Shown here: positions 8,789 through 17,911 of the stretch, piece after piece
Numbering within the stretch: position 1 is the stretch's first letter
Layout: the number at the start of each line of letters is the position of its first letter
From: Spirogloea muscicola
Taxonomy: Eukaryota; Streptophyta; Zygnematophyceae; Spirogloeales; Spirogloeaceae
Length of the DNA stretch: 19,097 nt
Reading direction: 5' to 3'
Assembly (NCBI GenBank): GCA_009602725.1
Contig: WELB01000030.1
Span: 840,809 to 859,905, forward strand
Notes under the pieces: generated by a model
Told to the model about the DNA's origin: nothing
Seen by the model: the letters and a program-made list of their open reading frames with translations, nothing else
Database searches by the model: none
Translations under genes and position numbers: made by a program

Positions 8789-11700
8789 CTAGAGTCGCGA
8801 GGTAATCAGAGGCGTGGACTGCTGGAAGTACTTAGCGGCAGCAGCTACTCCTGAACCATATTTCACCGGGTAGCCAGCTTCAGTCAGGGCCATCTCCACG
8901 CCCGCAATGGCGCCCAACAATGACACCTGCATATAGACAGGCACACGCCAGCCAAATGACATTTGAGATGTGATACAAGAATGGCAATGACAAACTCCAT
9001 TAGACTTCTGAGAGCACAGCATCAATCTAATAACCCTGCACTGCTCTCCATGCTGCTACATCTCGCAACGATCTTCCAACTGACTGAAGGTTCTTCAAGT
9101 GTAAGTCTCAACTGCTACCTAGAACAGCTGCAAATTATCCTGCCTCAGACAAAATACATGACATCATGGAGATTTCTTTTGGTTGGGACCCAATGGTGCT
9201 CGACCGCCAGTGGTTCGGCAGTAATTCATAAGCGGTTGGTGTCAAAAGCAGCCTATCACTTGCCTCATTCATCTGGCCCAAGTGGCCAATGCGGAACACC
9301 TTGCCATTGATCTTGCTGAGGCCAACCCCCAGGCTCAGATTGAACTTCTTCCACGCAATTTTGACAATGTCATTGCTGTTGATATGAGGGGGAACCAAAA
9401 CGGCAGTCACCGTGTCGCTGTTCCACTTAGGCTGCTTGGTGCACAGCTTCAAGCCCCAGGCCTCCACTGCCTTCCTGTCATAGCAAAAAACACTGGCAGG
9501 CTGATCAACCCCCTTGGCAAGTCTACAAGATTGCTATCTTATCTGGGGGAATGATAGCTGACCACCCCAGCTACAAATACCAAGAAAGTCAACCTCCAGG
9601 ACGTGAGCATTAGGTCCTGAGGGAGAATTCTCAGCAGCAGGCAGTCGTGGTTGAGTTGGTGCTACAATAAGAGCAGGCTACTTCAGTCTGACCACCGACG
9701 ACCATGCACATTGTAATAGCACCTTTGCAAGGATGGACTTCACCAACTTCCAAGGAATGCAAACGATGCTTTCAACACAGGCAATACTACTTGGCCCACC
9801 TCTGCACCCAAGTAATCTTTCTAATTATGTCTTTCTCTCCAAATATCAACTGCAAGGAGATATTCGAACCTTGTGCCCTCAGCGAGACGATGATGCCTTG
9901 CAAAGACATTGCTCAGGCCCTCCTCGAAGAGCATGTCCAACGATGCCCTGAGTGCATACAAGAGCTGGATGGAGGGCGTGTATGGCCAGATGGACCCCTG
10001 CTCGTAGAACTTGAGGTAATCCGCCCAGTCAAAGAACACTCGTACCGACTTGGCATATTTTGCAGCCTCCAGAGCCTGCCAAAGCAAAGCACCCAGGCCA
10101 TCTGACTGTTAGAATGTGCGCTCATGGGATGGAGAGGCCATCATCACAGTGCTACAATACAACAACACATCGACTCAGCCAGTCAGCCAAATGTGAGCTT
10201 CTGCTAGCTTAATGTGCCAAACAGAGTGAGAGGTGTGAGACCTGCCACCCACCTTGGGACTTGCGCACACGATGCCAAGGCCAGTGGGCATCGAAAGGGC
10301 CTTCTGGGAGCCAGTGAGAGCGACATCAACGCCCCACTCGTCCTGCTTGAACTCTATTGCGCCGATGGAGCTGACACCGTCAATGAGTAGCAGGGCAGGG
10401 TGGTTGTGCTGGTCTGCGCAAACAAGTATATCATGTTAGGTCTTACTCTACATCGAATTGCCTCCATGACAGGGCTTGCTTGAGGCATTTGGCATGCACA
10501 ACTAAGGCTGGAAGCAACGGGCGAGTGAGCAGGAACTGAAATACGTAAGCAGACTTGCGGTGTCTGTAGTCCAATATAATGATGGGTTGCAATTGTGCCT
10601 GGTGCTATATGTGCTTATACCTCTGCCACTCAAACATGCATGATTCATGGGCCAAGTAGCACAGGCTGTCTACTCTGTAGCAGGCAACAGCTTGCCAAAG
10701 CTAGCAACCCTTTCGGATCGACGACAAACATGCGCATCAACTGATACCAGCTTGCAAAAAGCTCTGCTCCTGCCATTGCAGTATATCCTGTGTGATCCTT
10801 ATCCCAATAGGTCCAGACCTTGTCATCTCTTGTTGCGAGGCCGCAAGTTATAGAGGTCAACATGGTTCAGCATAGGTTACTGACCGAGGAGGTTGCGGAG
10901 GGCAGCAATGTCATTCGTGACACCGGTGGCGGTCTCGTTGTGCACGCAGCACACAGCCTTGATGCGGTGCTGGCGATCAGCCCTCAGGCGCTGGTCAAGT
11001 GCATCAAGGTCAGCACCTGCTCCCCACTCGCAGTCTACAACATCGACGTCAAACTTCAGGCGCTGCATCTGGTTGATCCACAGTGCGCTGAATTGGCCAA
11101 AGAGGAACGACACAATGAGGTCACCAGGGGACAGTGTGTTTGTCAAGGCGCTCTCCCATGCTCCCGTCCCTGTGCACAATCACAATGAGCAGATGCCGAT
11201 ATGTCATTGGCTCGAGCCTCAGGATCACATAAATGCAGGAGACATTCGAAAGAGAGCTTGCTGCAGATCGGCGTGTGAGTGCCTGCGACAGGCATGCTGG
11301 AGTAGGCAGTTCTTGTGCTTCTTAGCGGGGAAGCCTGGTGCAAGCCTCCACAAGTAAGCTCAGCATTCGCGAGCTCAGCATCCGCGACGAATCACAATTT
11401 GTGAGCATCCTAGGAATGAGATTCAGAGGTGCTGCAAATTGTTGCTGCAGTGGAAGGCGCCGCTGCGGGCAGATCCAAAGCAAGTGCGAGCTGACCGGTA
11501 GTTGGGAAGATGAAGGCGGTGCCGGCAGTGGAGCCAAAGAGGCGCTTGCTGTCCTCGATGACGGAGCGGGAGAGCTTGGGGAAGGCGGGCGAGCGGTGGT
11601 CCTCGTTAGGGCGGATGAGCGCGCGCTGCACCGCATTGGGGATGTTGGTCGGGCCCGGCACAAAGAGGTGGTTGAACCCCGGCGCAGGGAAGTACTCCAT
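8789..11700 (-). CDS. AGT1: Peroxisomal serine-glyoxylate aminotransferase (SGAT/AGT1), 6 exons
   Basis: PLP enzyme that transfers the amino group of serine to glyoxylate, giving hydroxypyruvate and glycine in photorespiration. Exons, in reading order on the minus strand: 11700-11496, 11169-10885, 10413-10253, 10075-9870, 9474-9264, 8926-8789. All phases agree and the product is 401 aa, the length of the plant enzyme. Recognisable blocks: HLFVPGPTNIP near the start, FPTTGTGAWESALTNTLSPG, HNETATGVTND, LLLIDGVSSIGA, GSQKALSMPTGLG with the PLP lysine at 201, FFDWADYLKFYEQG, and FRIGHLGQMNE. The C-terminus SRL is a type 1 peroxisomal targeting signal. Start 11700 was chosen because it aligns with plant SGAT starts; the frame stays open far upstream only because of GC richness and an ambiguous base. 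Intron 5 (9263-8927) uses a GC donor (GAG|GCAAGT); the others are GT-AG. Confidence 0.96.
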
Positions 11701-12185
11701 GGTGCCGCACCACGCCCGATTCGGACGGCGGCCGTCGGGCGCGGGGCACGCGGAGGCCGGCGCTGGCCGCGCTGCGCGACGCTGGCGACAGCTCAGGCGG
11801 CGGGCTGCCGCNCGAGCTGCCGGGGAAGGCGCGCAGATCGCGGCGGCGAGGGCGGCGCGGGCGGCGCGGTGGCGTGAGGCGGGGGCCCTGGGGCGGATTA
11901 GGAGCGTGTGTGGCGTGCCGTGGCCCCAGGCTCTGGCCGCGGGCCTCACACGGTGGCGCTTACCAGGGGCGCCAAAAATCGGTTCCGTGGGGCATCGGGT
12001 CCCCGCCCCGCCCCTGCGGATAGCGCGGGCCCCCGAGCTGGCGCGCGCTGAACCCCCGGATCCACCACGTAGGCTGACAGCTGGGCTTTCGAGGAGCGCC
12101 ACGTCGGAATTTCTCCCGAGCTGGCCGCGCCGCCTCTGTTCGGGCCTTGCCCAATTTGGCCCAGTTGGGAAAGCCCTTTTCGGCA
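11701..12185. other. GC-rich 5' flank of the aminotransferase gene
   Basis: Very GC- and CpG-rich sequence directly upstream of the aminotransferase start. Long frames exist on both strands without domains, as expected from the composition. It probably holds the 5' UTR and promoter. An unresolved base (N) sits at 11812. Confidence 0.4.
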
Positions 12186-12188
12186 CCT

Positions 12189-12321
12189 TTCGGAACTTTT
12201 GTCAAGTTCTTTTCGGGCTGGCTTTTCACAGCCCTTGCCCCCATTGGGAGTGCCACTTCTTCGGACCTTGTCAACTATTCTCGGTGTGGCTGTTCACAGC
12301 TCTCGCCCCCCCTCGCCCCCT
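12189..12321 (+). repeat. R2 hairpin repeat, two tandem copies
   Basis: Two imperfect direct copies start with TTCGGAAC at 12189 and TTCGGACC at 12260, 71 bp apart. Each contains a TGTCAA or TTGTCAA word, then a short stem (GGGCTG 12215-12220 with CAGCCC 12229-12234; GCTG 12289-12292 with CAGC 12297-12300), then a GCCCCC run. The same plan recurs near 6171, 6304 and 17420-17470. Confidence 0.65.
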
Positions 12322-12362
12322 TAGGGTCTAAGGTTCTTAAACCCTGAACCCCGTTATAAGTT

Positions 12363-12702
12363 ATGTAGGTCTTCAGATGTTGCTTGCCTTCGTACTTGCA
12401 GCGTGCTGCGTGCTGCGTGCGAGCTGCGTGCTCAGGCTCAGGCTAATGCTTTGCACCAGAAAGCTGGGCGAGCTCTGCTTGGTGGCAGAAGGGCTTCGCA
12501 TCTGCCATCTAGAACTCAGGCATCAATTAGCGACCTCTATGTATTGACCCGTGGTTACTGAGCGGGTCAATCTGCTGTAGGCGATGTACGTCTTTAGAGG
12601 TGCTTGCCTTTGTACTTGGCCGTTTGGCCTTTGTTTGTTTCGATTACACGATCATCCCCCTTGATGGAGCAACTGTCAATGTGCTTGCCTTTGTACTTAG
12701 CC
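12363..12702 (+). repeat. Three spaced direct copies of a short repeat
   Basis: The motif TGCTTGCCTTYGTACTTRG occurs three times, within 12363-12400, 12584-12621 and 12678-12702. The first two also share an ATGTAsGTCTTyAGA lead-in. Between them lie GCGTGCT tandem heptamers (12401-12433) and a perfect 8-bp inverted repeat, TTGACCCG (12544-12551) and CGGGTCAA (12563-12570), with an 11-nt loop. Confidence 0.75.
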
Positions 12703-12750
12703 ACTCAGGCCCCTCCATCAGTTCATACACACTCAATTCCCCCATTGGCG

Positions 12751-12876
12751 TCACACTGTTACCTTAGCCACCTTAGCGTAAGGCTTTGTTTTATGTAGCC
12801 TATTTGCACTAGTTTCTGCCTGAACAATATCTTGGGTGAATTGGCCTCGCTTACATTTCATGCGCACCGCGCGCCT
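12751..12876 (-). repeat. Dispersed repeat R1, partial inverted copy
   Basis: 12751-12784 is nearly identical to the reverse complement of 5125-5158, with a perfect 27-base run, and similarity continues in order through ATGTAGCC, CACTAG, CCTGAA and the terminal CATTTCATGCGCACCGCGCGC. It matches the left third of R1 in opposite orientation. Its final 37 nt (12838-12874) match 6412-6448 with three mismatches. Confidence 0.8.
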
Positions 12877-12942
12877 GCTCGCTTTGGAAGAGCAACTTTA
12901 AACTGGCCCAGTCGAAGCCACATTGAGATTAAGCTCTTCTTA

Positions 12943-12946
12943 CGGC

Positions 12947-12995
<49 letters not shown>
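12943..12995 (+). repeat. (GGC)n microsatellite upstream of the TsaD start
   Basis: An almost pure GGC trinucleotide tract of about 17 units with one GGT interruption near its start. It ends 27 nt before the assigned TsaD ATG, so it probably lies in the 5' UTR. An in-frame TAA at 12930-12932 and the absence of an in-frame ATG before 13023 argue against it being translated from a normal start. Confidence 0.9.
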
Positions 12996-12996
<1 letters not shown>

Positions 12997-13022
12997 CGCC
13001 TGGTGCGTGTGTGTGCGAGTCC

Positions 13023-16000
13023 ATGAGGCACGCGGGCTGCGTTCTGCCGCCAGTCGGCCGCTGGATGCTGGCGGCTGCGCGCACAAGAGGCGGCGGCAGC
13101 GGCGGTGGCGGCAGATGCTGGCTCCTTCTCCAGCCGGCCACGCCCGGCTCGCCGTGCGCTAGCAGGCCCGCTGCCGCCGCTCTCCGGGCTTCCAGCTCCC
13201 ATCCCGGAGGCCGCGGAGGCGGCTTGCAGGCCTCGGCAGGCCGTTGCGGCCCATGGAGAAGGCGGTGGGGTGGTAGCGCAGGTGACGCCTCCGTTGCTGG
13301 CGGAAGCGTCGCTGCTCACGCCGGCGCGCTATCGGCGGGGCCCCACTTTGTTCTGGGCATAGAGACGAGCTGCGACGAGACCGGCGCGGCCGTCGTAAGC
13401 CCTGCACCCGTCAGTGACAGCTGAATGTAACGAGGCAATCGTCATAAGCTGCCGATGGCCTCATGCAGTCCGCCTCTACCGTGCGACTCTTGATGTTGGC
13501 TCCACCGGCCTCTGCTTTCATGGATGTCACGAAGCATGGCGGCCTCAGCCTGCCAATACTTAAGGCTGCTGGCAATGGACCACTGCTGGCCACTAGCCTG
13601 CAGCTCAGCCTCCCAAGTGCCTGCCTTGGCGTCTTCTAGGTCAGCACTGACGGCACAGTACTTGGCGAAGCCCTTGCCTCTCAGGTGAGCATCCCACCAG
13701 GACCTGTCTCTTGTGAGTTATCGCGCGGGGATGATACAGTGGCGCCAGGACATTGGCGCATGCCTCGTCACGACGGGCACACGCGAGCAACTTCTCATGC
13801 GTCAATTTGAGAGTGGCAGGTGGAGTTGCATGCCCTGTGGGGCGGGGTAGTCCCCAAGCTCGCGCAGGACGAGCACGTCAAAGTCATCGATTCGGTCAGT
13901 AAGCTTGCATCTGCACATTCCGAAGGAAGCCCTACTAGAGAATAGGGTTTGGGGTCAGAGCATTCAGTGTTGATGGAATAGGATTTCAGCATACTCCCTT
14001 CTTGCGAGTGAGTTACATCTGTGGTTCTGTACTGAGAGCTCAATGGGGTGGTATGGCTGAAACCTGAGGCAGTTAGCTCGCTTCTGTGAATTCTATCTGA
14101 CCTTATCAACAAGCAAGAATGATAGTGACAGCTACATCGACCTTGAGGACACTGTGGAGCTCCTCAGTTTTTTTGGAGGATGGAAAGATCTCATCGCAGC
14201 TCCTTCCATTGTGCAATGCAGGTGGTACAGGAAGCCTTGGCTGCCGCCGGAGTGACACCAGCAGAGCTCTCTGCAGTTGCCGTGACTATAGGCCCTGGCC
14301 TCAGCATATGCCTTCGCGGTATGCTGCATGAGAGGGGCCCTTGCAAGCCTTTCCTTCTTCTAAGCTTGCCCGAACGCAATCAGAGTTGCTTAGTGAAAGC
14401 AGACATGGAGACGTGCAAGATGGCCTGATAGGAGACATACAGTACTCAAGGCCACGTCAACTCATAGGCACAAGAAAGAATGGAGAGTCGGGTGTCTCTG
14501 ACCTGAGGATGTCCAGAGCTTCACAGGCGGCTGCTCTGGCGCTTCTGAGAGTGCACCCCTTGCGCTTCTGCAGTCGGTGTCACCAAGGCCAGAGCCATCG
14601 CCAAGGAGCACCAGATACCCGTCATCAACGTACACCACATGGAGGCCCATGCATTGGTGGCAAGGTGCTTCACCTGCTCTTGCTTCTTGAGCTGGCCTGC
14701 CAAGTCCATGATAGCCGCTCATTGCAGATTCAATTTCAGTGCCACTTTGGTCTGTGGTAGTCAAGCAGCCTTTGTGGTTCACAAGTCACTTCTTCCTGGC
14801 AAGTCGGGGCATCCTATGGACCATGCAGGAAAGGCCTAAACCCTAAGCCCTAAACCCTTCTGCACCATATAAGCCTGGCAAAGCTTGACATACCTGAACG
14901 GGTTTGTCTGCAGCAAGGCATGTGACTTCAGAATGTCAAACCTGCACCCTGTGCTTGCAGATTGAGCGACAAAGATGTGGGCTTCCCTTTCGTCACACTG
15001 CTTGTTTCAGGTGAAGCCCACATACCTTTGAGATGCTTCACCACTAGAAAGCCAGCGAGTGCTGTGATGCAGGTTTGCAAGCTCAAGGAGACCCAGACGT
15101 TTGTGATGAGAAGAGCATGTGCTGGCAGGTGGTCACAACCTGCTGCTGTTGGCTCACGGACTAGGTAGATATACCGAGTTGGGGACGACCTTGGATGATG
15201 CCCTTGGCGAGGTGGGTAATCTGAGCGTCTTTATATTGATAATAAGTGAATGATATTGAACAGGGCTTCTCTATGCGTATTATATAGTAAGGTCCTTCAT
15301 AGACCATAGGCTTGCCGCTCAAGCAGACCTCAGCAGCATTCTAAGGGTCATCGAGTGAAAGGGCCTAAATGTAGTTATGCATAAGTCAGGCAGTACAAAT
15401 GACTTCTACAATAGTTGTTGAGGGTGCTCCTCTAGTGCAAACACGTCAACAAAGAGGATTTTTCTCTGCAGGCGTACGACAAAACAGCCAGACTGCTGGG
15501 GCTGGACCTGAGCCGGGGAGGAGGGCCTGCGCTGGAGAGCCTGGCCTTGGAAGGAGATCCTTACAGCTTTCGCTTCACGGTGACTTCCTGAGCTCCCCAG
15601 CAAATGCGCAGGCAGTCTCGCGCAACTGCGCTTCAGTTGGCAGAGAGGCCACACTTGTAGGAGCTACTCAGCTGGTGCTTGATCACTCTGGTGCTCTTCA
15701 GGTCCCCATGAAGCACACAAGGAGCAGCAATTTCTCTTACGCAGGCCTGAAGACGCAGGTGCGGATGGCCATCGACGCCCACGCTCCGTTAGTATTTTCA
15801 AGCCTGGGACATACTTGCCAAGTTTCCTGATGCCACCACGCTAGCAGCATCTAGGTGCCGTTTCACCTTACGACTTCTGTGCTTTTGTGTGTATGTTACA
15901 ATGCTAATACGTAGCACATGGCTGCAAGTGGCTCGCTGCATGACCGTTGCCTGACAAAGATTTTGACTTGCAGGGGGGCTGAATCAAAGCCTCTGTCACA

Positions 16001-17298
16001 GGCGTCCACTGAGGAAAGGGTAGTGCGAGCCAACATAGCTGCCTCCTTCCAGGTGAAGCACAGTTGTAGTGGTTGTGCAAGGGAATTTCATGTAGTGGTC
16101 GTGCAAGGGAATGTTATAGATGACATGACCTTATAGTATAGGAAACTGATGGCTGCTTAAATGTCAAATGCATTGAAGTCTTTGGGGTCCTTCGTCATCA
16201 ATTGTGGGTTGCGCTTTGTCTCCTTGTTGTTTAGCTGCAGAATATATCTTTGACTCAGAAGTGATCAGATGACATGCTCTGTTCCATTTCTCTTCTCTGT
16301 GTCCAGAGAGTGGCTTTGGAACATTTGGAGATGAAGACAAAAAGGGCTGTAGAGCAAGCACGAGATATGTCGCCGTCAGTCAAATGCCTGGTCAGGCTAA
16401 GGTCCCTCTAAATTGCTCCATCTTAGTTGGCTGGCTGTAATAGAGTAGGCTCTGCTCAGTAACAATGTGCACTTGAGTCAACATGAAGTGGAATACACAG
16501 TATCATACAGTTGTCAGCATAGTGACAAGGCAATAGACTCTAGCTAATATCTGTGGCCTCGGGTTCCTCATGAGGACTCAACATAGGCCCCACACTGAAC
16601 AGAATGTGCAAGTTGGAATGTGGAAGGTGGTGGCTGGAGGTGTGGCGGCCAACAAGGAGTTGCGAAGGCGTTTTCACCAGCTGTCAGAGGAGGCGGGCCT
16701 GCGGCTGGTCTGCCCCCCGCCCAAGTTGTGTACAGACAATGGTGTGCTCTTCACTCAAGATACAAGCCACAGCATCATGCATTACTACTTTTCAGCAGCC
16801 GAATCACCACACTTTTACACTTAGAGGGAGGAGGATTCATAAGAGCTGATTGTAGATTCTGGTGTTGCAGGTGTGATGGTAGCTTGGGCCGGGGCTGAGT
16901 ATCTTACTCTGGGAGCTTTTGAGCCTCCACCACCTCTTGATGAGCGCGAGGACTTTCGGGTAAGCCCCATTGAGCAACAGGCAGGTCGTCGATACTGTCC
17001 TACGTGCAGCATCACAGCCCAGAAGCAAGACACTAGCAAGTCTACGAGCAAGATTGTGTAGTTACCCATTGCTCCGATGGTCACTGGAGGTGTAACCAGT
17101 GACTGGACTGAAGTATGCCATGTATGCAACTGAAGGGTGGGTAATTATTAAGCATGTGCACCTCTGCGCTTATGATTGCAGGTAGACCTGAGGGCTCGTT
17201 GGCCATTGGGTGAGAAGCTTGTTGATGATAGATCGATAAGGTCACAGAAAAAGCGGGATGTGTATCCTTCTCTTACCTCTCTCACTATCTTAAGCTGA
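13023..17298 (+). CDS. QRI7: Organellar tRNA N6-adenosine threonylcarbamoyltransferase (TsaD/Qri7/OSGEPL1 type), 14 exons
   Basis: Transfers the threonylcarbamoyl group to A37 of ANN-decoding tRNAs (t6A) in an organelle. Exons: 13023-13394, 13640-13684, 13820-13894, 14222-14318, 14574-14664, 14961-15010, 15129-15211, 15472-15579, 15702-15787, 15974-16052, 16307-16390, 16627-16741, 16871-16959, 17182-17298. All GT-AG, phases consistent, 496 aa. About 107 Gly/Ala/Arg/Ser-rich residues precede FVLGIETSCDETGAAV (109-124), fitting an organellar transit peptide. Other blocks: WGGVVPKLAQDEH, AVTIGPGLSICLR, the metal-binding VHHMEAHAL (His218, His222), SGGHN (243-247), SNFSYAGLKTQVRMAI, AGGVAANKELR and CTDNGVMVAW (Asp427). 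The tail DLRARWPLGE and PSLTS resembles plant GCP1, the mitochondrial form, rather than the cytosolic Kae1. The exon 12 acceptor has a poor pyrimidine tract; an in-frame alternative at 16602 would add eight residues before a conserved strand. Confidence 0.95.
14835..14857 (+). repeat. Telomere-like CCCTAAA repeat inside a TsaD intron
   Basis: CCTAAACCCTAAGCCCTAAA and the following CCC make about three degenerate units of the plant/green-algal telomere heptamer (TTTAGGG on the other strand). It lies in intron 5 (14665-14960). Confidence 0.7.
16065..16116 (+). repeat. 26-bp tandem duplication in TsaD intron 10
   Basis: Two adjacent 26-bp units, 16065-16090 and 16091-16116, both start TGTAGTGGT and share GTGCAAGGGAAT. 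They differ at three positions. The pair begins 12 nt inside intron 10 (16053-16306). Confidence 0.85.
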
Positions 17299-17411
17299 TG
17301 CCCGTGGAAGATAGCGACATCAGCTGATGGTCATGGGCTCAGCACTAGTTTCCTCGATCTATCTGCTTTACTGTCAATTTAGTCACTATGTGCTTTACCG
17401 CTTTTCTGGCC

Positions 17412-17475
17412 CCTTCGAAAGCTGTTCAGTTCGTTTTGCCTGGGCTGGCCAATCACAGCTATCGCCCCTCACTGG
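17412..17475 (+). repeat. R2-like hairpin repeat copy
   Basis: The order CCTTCGAAAG, GTTCAGTTCGTTTT, GGGCTGGCC, TCACAGC, TCGCCCCTCACTGG follows that of the copies at 12189-12250. The stem is weaker here because the right arm is CAGCT instead of CAGCCC. It sits in the presumed TsaD 3' UTR. Confidence 0.6.
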
Positions 17476-17501
17476 AAGAGTCTTCCTTCTTTTACTGTCA
17501 G

Positions 17502-17536
17502 GTGTTGGAGAAATTGATCATCAACTTCTCCAACAC
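17502..17536 (+). repeat. 35-nt near-perfect palindrome
   Basis: Arms GTGTTGGAGAAATTGAT (17502-17518) and ATCAACTTCTCCAACAC (17520-17536) pair at 16 of 17 positions around a single central base (C17519). The only mismatch is A17513 against C17525. It lies between the TsaD stop and the candidate TGTAA signal, so it should form a stable hairpin in that 3' UTR. Confidence 0.9.
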
Positions 17537-17592
17537 ACACTTGACCTCTCAGGAGTCCTTTGTTGAGGGCCTTACGATTGTCAAGTGCTTTT

Positions 17593-17597
17593 TGTAA
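17593..17597 (+). promoter_or_regulatory. Putative TGTAA poly(A) signal of the TsaD gene
   Basis: This is the first TGTAA found after the TsaD stop. Motif and orientation fit the chlorophyte signal, but the distance (~295 nt) is only suggestive. Confidence 0.35.
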
Positions 17598-17911
17598 AGC
17601 AGCAGTGCAATTGCTCATTGTCCTTGTGAAGATACTGCAGCAAATACGTTTGGCTCCACGGCACCAGATCATTCACTATTCTGACCAACATCGCACTTTC
17701 GGCAGCTTTTGTTATCGAGAGCAAATTTGAGGACAATTCGAACCCCTCAAGCGCTGGCTGACCTGCATGACCTGCAACCTCACCTATAAAATCCACAATT
17801 GTGGGTTTGAAAACACGACAAGTCAACCTGTTTCAGTTGATGGCACCCTGTGCCACATAAGCACGTGACGTTCCTGGGGGTCAAAGTTGGGGCCACAGTA
17901 ATATCTTGTTG

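Larger units (their letters stand above)
17299..17911. other. Convergent 3' flanks of TsaD and UFM1
   Basis: The two genes end facing each other, 613 nt apart. The plus strand has TGTAA at 17593-17597, a candidate TsaD poly(A) signal ~295 nt past the stop. No minus-strand TGTAA was found for UFM1. The stretch holds an R2-like repeat (~17412-17475) and a 35-nt palindrome (17502-17536). A minus-strand frame at 17581-17826 shows no known domain. Confidence 0.5.

Noticed and set aside
8214-8792. 192-aa plus-strand open frame
   Set aside because: No domain or family resemblance; lies in convergent 3' flanks and overlaps the aminotransferase stop on the other strand.
11410-12186. 258-aa minus-strand frame as an extended aminotransferase N-terminus
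   Set aside because: Only the part from 11700 down matches the family; the extension is GC-driven, low complexity and crosses an N, and it runs past the exon 1 donor at its other end.
12923-13162. Poly-Gly, poly-Ala and poly-Arg frames around the GGC tract
   Set aside because: Artefacts of translating a trinucleotide repeat in different frames; the TsaD start at 13023 explains the downstream coding.
17581-17826. Minus-strand 81-aa frame as a last UFM1 exon
   Set aside because: The true last exon, ending in the conserved RDRVGC, was found at 18009-17912; this frame has no family match.
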